The position numbers and the translations under genes are program-made. A stretch of 64,000 nt of DNA from Paragemmobacter ruber (GTDB taxonomy: Bacteria > Pseudomonadota > Alphaproteobacteria > Rhodobacterales > Rhodobacteraceae). The stretch lies in the NCBI RefSeq assembly GCF_009908315.1, contig NZ_JAAATW010000003.1:1-64000 (forward strand), given 5' to 3'. Each line of letters begins with the position of its first letter. The first letter of the stretch is position 1. The notes beneath the pieces were generated by a model, which was not told where the DNA came from, made no database searches, and was given only the letters and a program-made list of their open reading frames with translations. Positions 62,909-64,000 of this stretch are shown here, piece after piece.

Positions 62909-63874
62909 ATGGCACTTGAAGACGCCAAGAGCGAGGTTGACACCGCCTTCACCCGGAAGGGCCTGCGCGGCTATGCCTTTGAAAACGCATTCGGAGGCGC
63001 CACCAGCTTCCTGCGGCGGACCTATACGAAGGATCTCACCGGGGTTGATCTGGCGATCACCGGCGTGCCCTTCGATCAGGCCGTCACCCACCGCACCGGC
63101 ACCCGCTTCGGCCCCCGCGCGATCCGCGAGGCATCCAGCCTGCAACCCTATGATCCGCCCTATGGCTGGCCCACCAACCCTTTGGAAGATATGGCAATCG
63201 TCGATTACGGCGACCTCGCCTTCGACTATGCCAAGGTGTCGGATTTCCCCGATGCGCTGACCGCCCATATCCGCACCATCCTCGCCGCCGGGGCGGGGAC
63301 GATCACGCTGGGGGGCGACCATTACATCACCTTTCCCATCCTGCGCGCCTATGCCGAAAAGTTCGGCCCCCTCGGCGTGATCCATTTCGATGCCCATTCC
63401 GATCTCTGGCCCGATGACGATCTGACGCGGATCGACCACGGCACGATGCTCTACAAGGCGGTGAAGACAGGGCTGGTCGATCCCAAGCGATCGGTCCAGA
63501 TCGGCATCCGCACCACGACCGAAGATTATCTGGGCGTCCATGTGATCGACGCGCGCGAGGTGCATGAAAAAGGCACCGCCGCCGCCGTGGCCAAGGCCAA
63601 GGATATCGTTGGCGATTCCGCGACTTACGTGACCTTCGATATTGACGCGCTCGATCCCGCCGTTGCCCCCGGCACCGGCACGCCGGTCTGGGGCGGGCTG
63701 CAGTCGTGGCAGGCGGCTGCGATGCTGCGCGATCTTGCGGGGATCAACATGGTGGGCGGCGACATCGTCGAGGTCTCGCCCCCTTATGATACCACGGGGG
63801 CCACCGCCATCGCCGGGGCGCATGTGGCCTATGAACTGATCTGCCTCTATCATTGGGCGCGGACACAACGATAG
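62909..63874 (+). CDS. speB: Agmatinase (ureohydrolase family)
   Basis: A 321-residue manganese enzyme converting agmatine to putrescine and urea. Ligand motifs G-G-D-H-Y-I-T at about 139, H-F-D-A-H-S-D-L-W, and D-I-D-A-L-D-P-A-V-A-P-G-T-G-T-P are all present. AGGGGAAA precedes the ATG at 62909. Guanidinobutyrase or a related ureohydrolase activity is possible. Confidence 0.88.
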   Translation: MALEDAKSEVDTAFTRKGLRGYAFENAFGGATSFLRRTYTKDLTGVDLAITGVPFDQAVTHRTGTRFGPRAIREASSLQPYDPPYGWPTNPLEDMAIVDYGDLAFDYAKVSDFPDALTAHIRTILAAGAGTITLGGDHYITFPILRAYAEKFGPLGVIHFDAHSDLWPDDDLTRIDHGTMLYKAVKTGLVDPKRSVQIGIRTTTEDYLGVHVIDAREVHEKGTAAAVAKAKDIVGDSATYVTFDIDALDPAVAPGTGTPVWGGLQSWQAAAMLRDLAGINMVGGDIVEVSPPYDTTGATAIAGAHVAYELICLYHWARTQR

Positions 63875-63893
63875 GGCGGCAGAGGTGGGCAGG

Positions 63894-64000
63894 ATGGGCA
63901 TGATCGCGGGGCTACTGGTCCTGATTGTCTTGGGCTTCGGGCTCTATGTCCGTCTTGCCCCCTCGGACCCCGCGCGGTGGCACGTCTCCCCGACCGCCGC
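63894..64000 (+). CDS. DUF1499-like membrane-anchored protein, N-terminal part only
   Basis: Thirty-five codons are visible from ATG 63894: a hydrophobic helix (M-I-A-G-L-L-V-L-I-V-L-G-F-G-L-Y) followed by V-R-L-A-P-S-D-P-A-R-W-H-V. This matches the start of DUF1499 proteins. The gene leaves the window. An in-frame ATG two codons later is also possible. Confidence 0.6.
   Translation, partial: MGMIAGLLVLIVLGFGLYVRLAPSDPARWHVSPTA

Overview
The window is GC-rich alphaproteobacterial chromosome, most like the Rhodobacterales (Rhodobacter/Tabrizicola/Gemmobacter type). The pointers are an SqrR-type persulfide sensor beside a sulfide operon, a fused IolC-DUF2090 enzyme in the inositol cluster, class II DAHP synthase, GlxA-type regulators, a cobalamin riboswitch on bluB, and intergenic palindromes containing GGTATTT...CAAGATGAAG. 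No rRNA, tRNA or CRISPR array was seen. Taxonomy is inferred from gene content only.

Layout. 1-0.2 kb: cut end of an IS3-family element with a duplicated 43-bp end. 0.45-4.2 kb: nickel/cobalt module (CsoR/RcnR-like repressor, His-tailed MFS exporter, His-rich secreted protein) followed by a damaged HupE/anchor/CobW group. 4.2-12.3 kb: amide operon on the minus strand, encoding an AmiC-like sensor, an ANTAR antiterminator, an oligopeptide-type ABC transporter and a formamidase/acetamidase. An intrinsic terminator lies just before its first gene. 12.4-17.1 kb: sulfate uptake operon with an adjacent Rrf2 regulator. 17.3-18.8 kb: Lrp regulator, small hydrolase and two tiny membrane proteins. 18.9-24.7 kb: sulfide/persulfide operon (YeeE pair, persulfide dioxygenase-like MBL protein, DUF442-SQR fusion, SulP) divergent from an SqrR-like repressor. 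24.8-31.8 kb: two small secreted proteins with a two-component system, bluB under a B12 riboswitch, a hybrid histidine kinase and a MocA-like nucleotidyltransferase.

32-40 kb: dimethylglycine/sarcosine dehydrogenase next to a complete branched-chain amino acid ABC operon (livKGFHM). 40.1-45.2 kb: PQQ-type sugar dehydrogenase, amine oxidase, GlxA regulator and DAHP synthase. 45.3-48.2 kb: PAS protein and a yicC-gmk-gamma-carbonic-anhydrase operon. 48.3-54.8 kb: RpiR regulator and iolC-D-E-B. 54.8-64 kb: hypothetical protein, PhoR-like kinase, nucleoside hydrolase, iron-binding protein FutA, MazG, M20 amidohydrolase, class III aminotransferase, agmatinase and the start of a DUF1499-like gene.

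The clearest regulatory logic is: (i) predicted ANTAR antitermination of the amide operon; (ii) metal-responsive control at a C6G8 palindrome shared by divergent genes; (iii) persulfide control by an ArsR protein with Cys37/Cys103; (iv) B12 control of bluB; (v) GGAAT-ATTCC-type sites before iolR-like and iolC genes. A family of composite palindromes occurs at three intergenic sites, and one appears to supply the translation start region of iolB.
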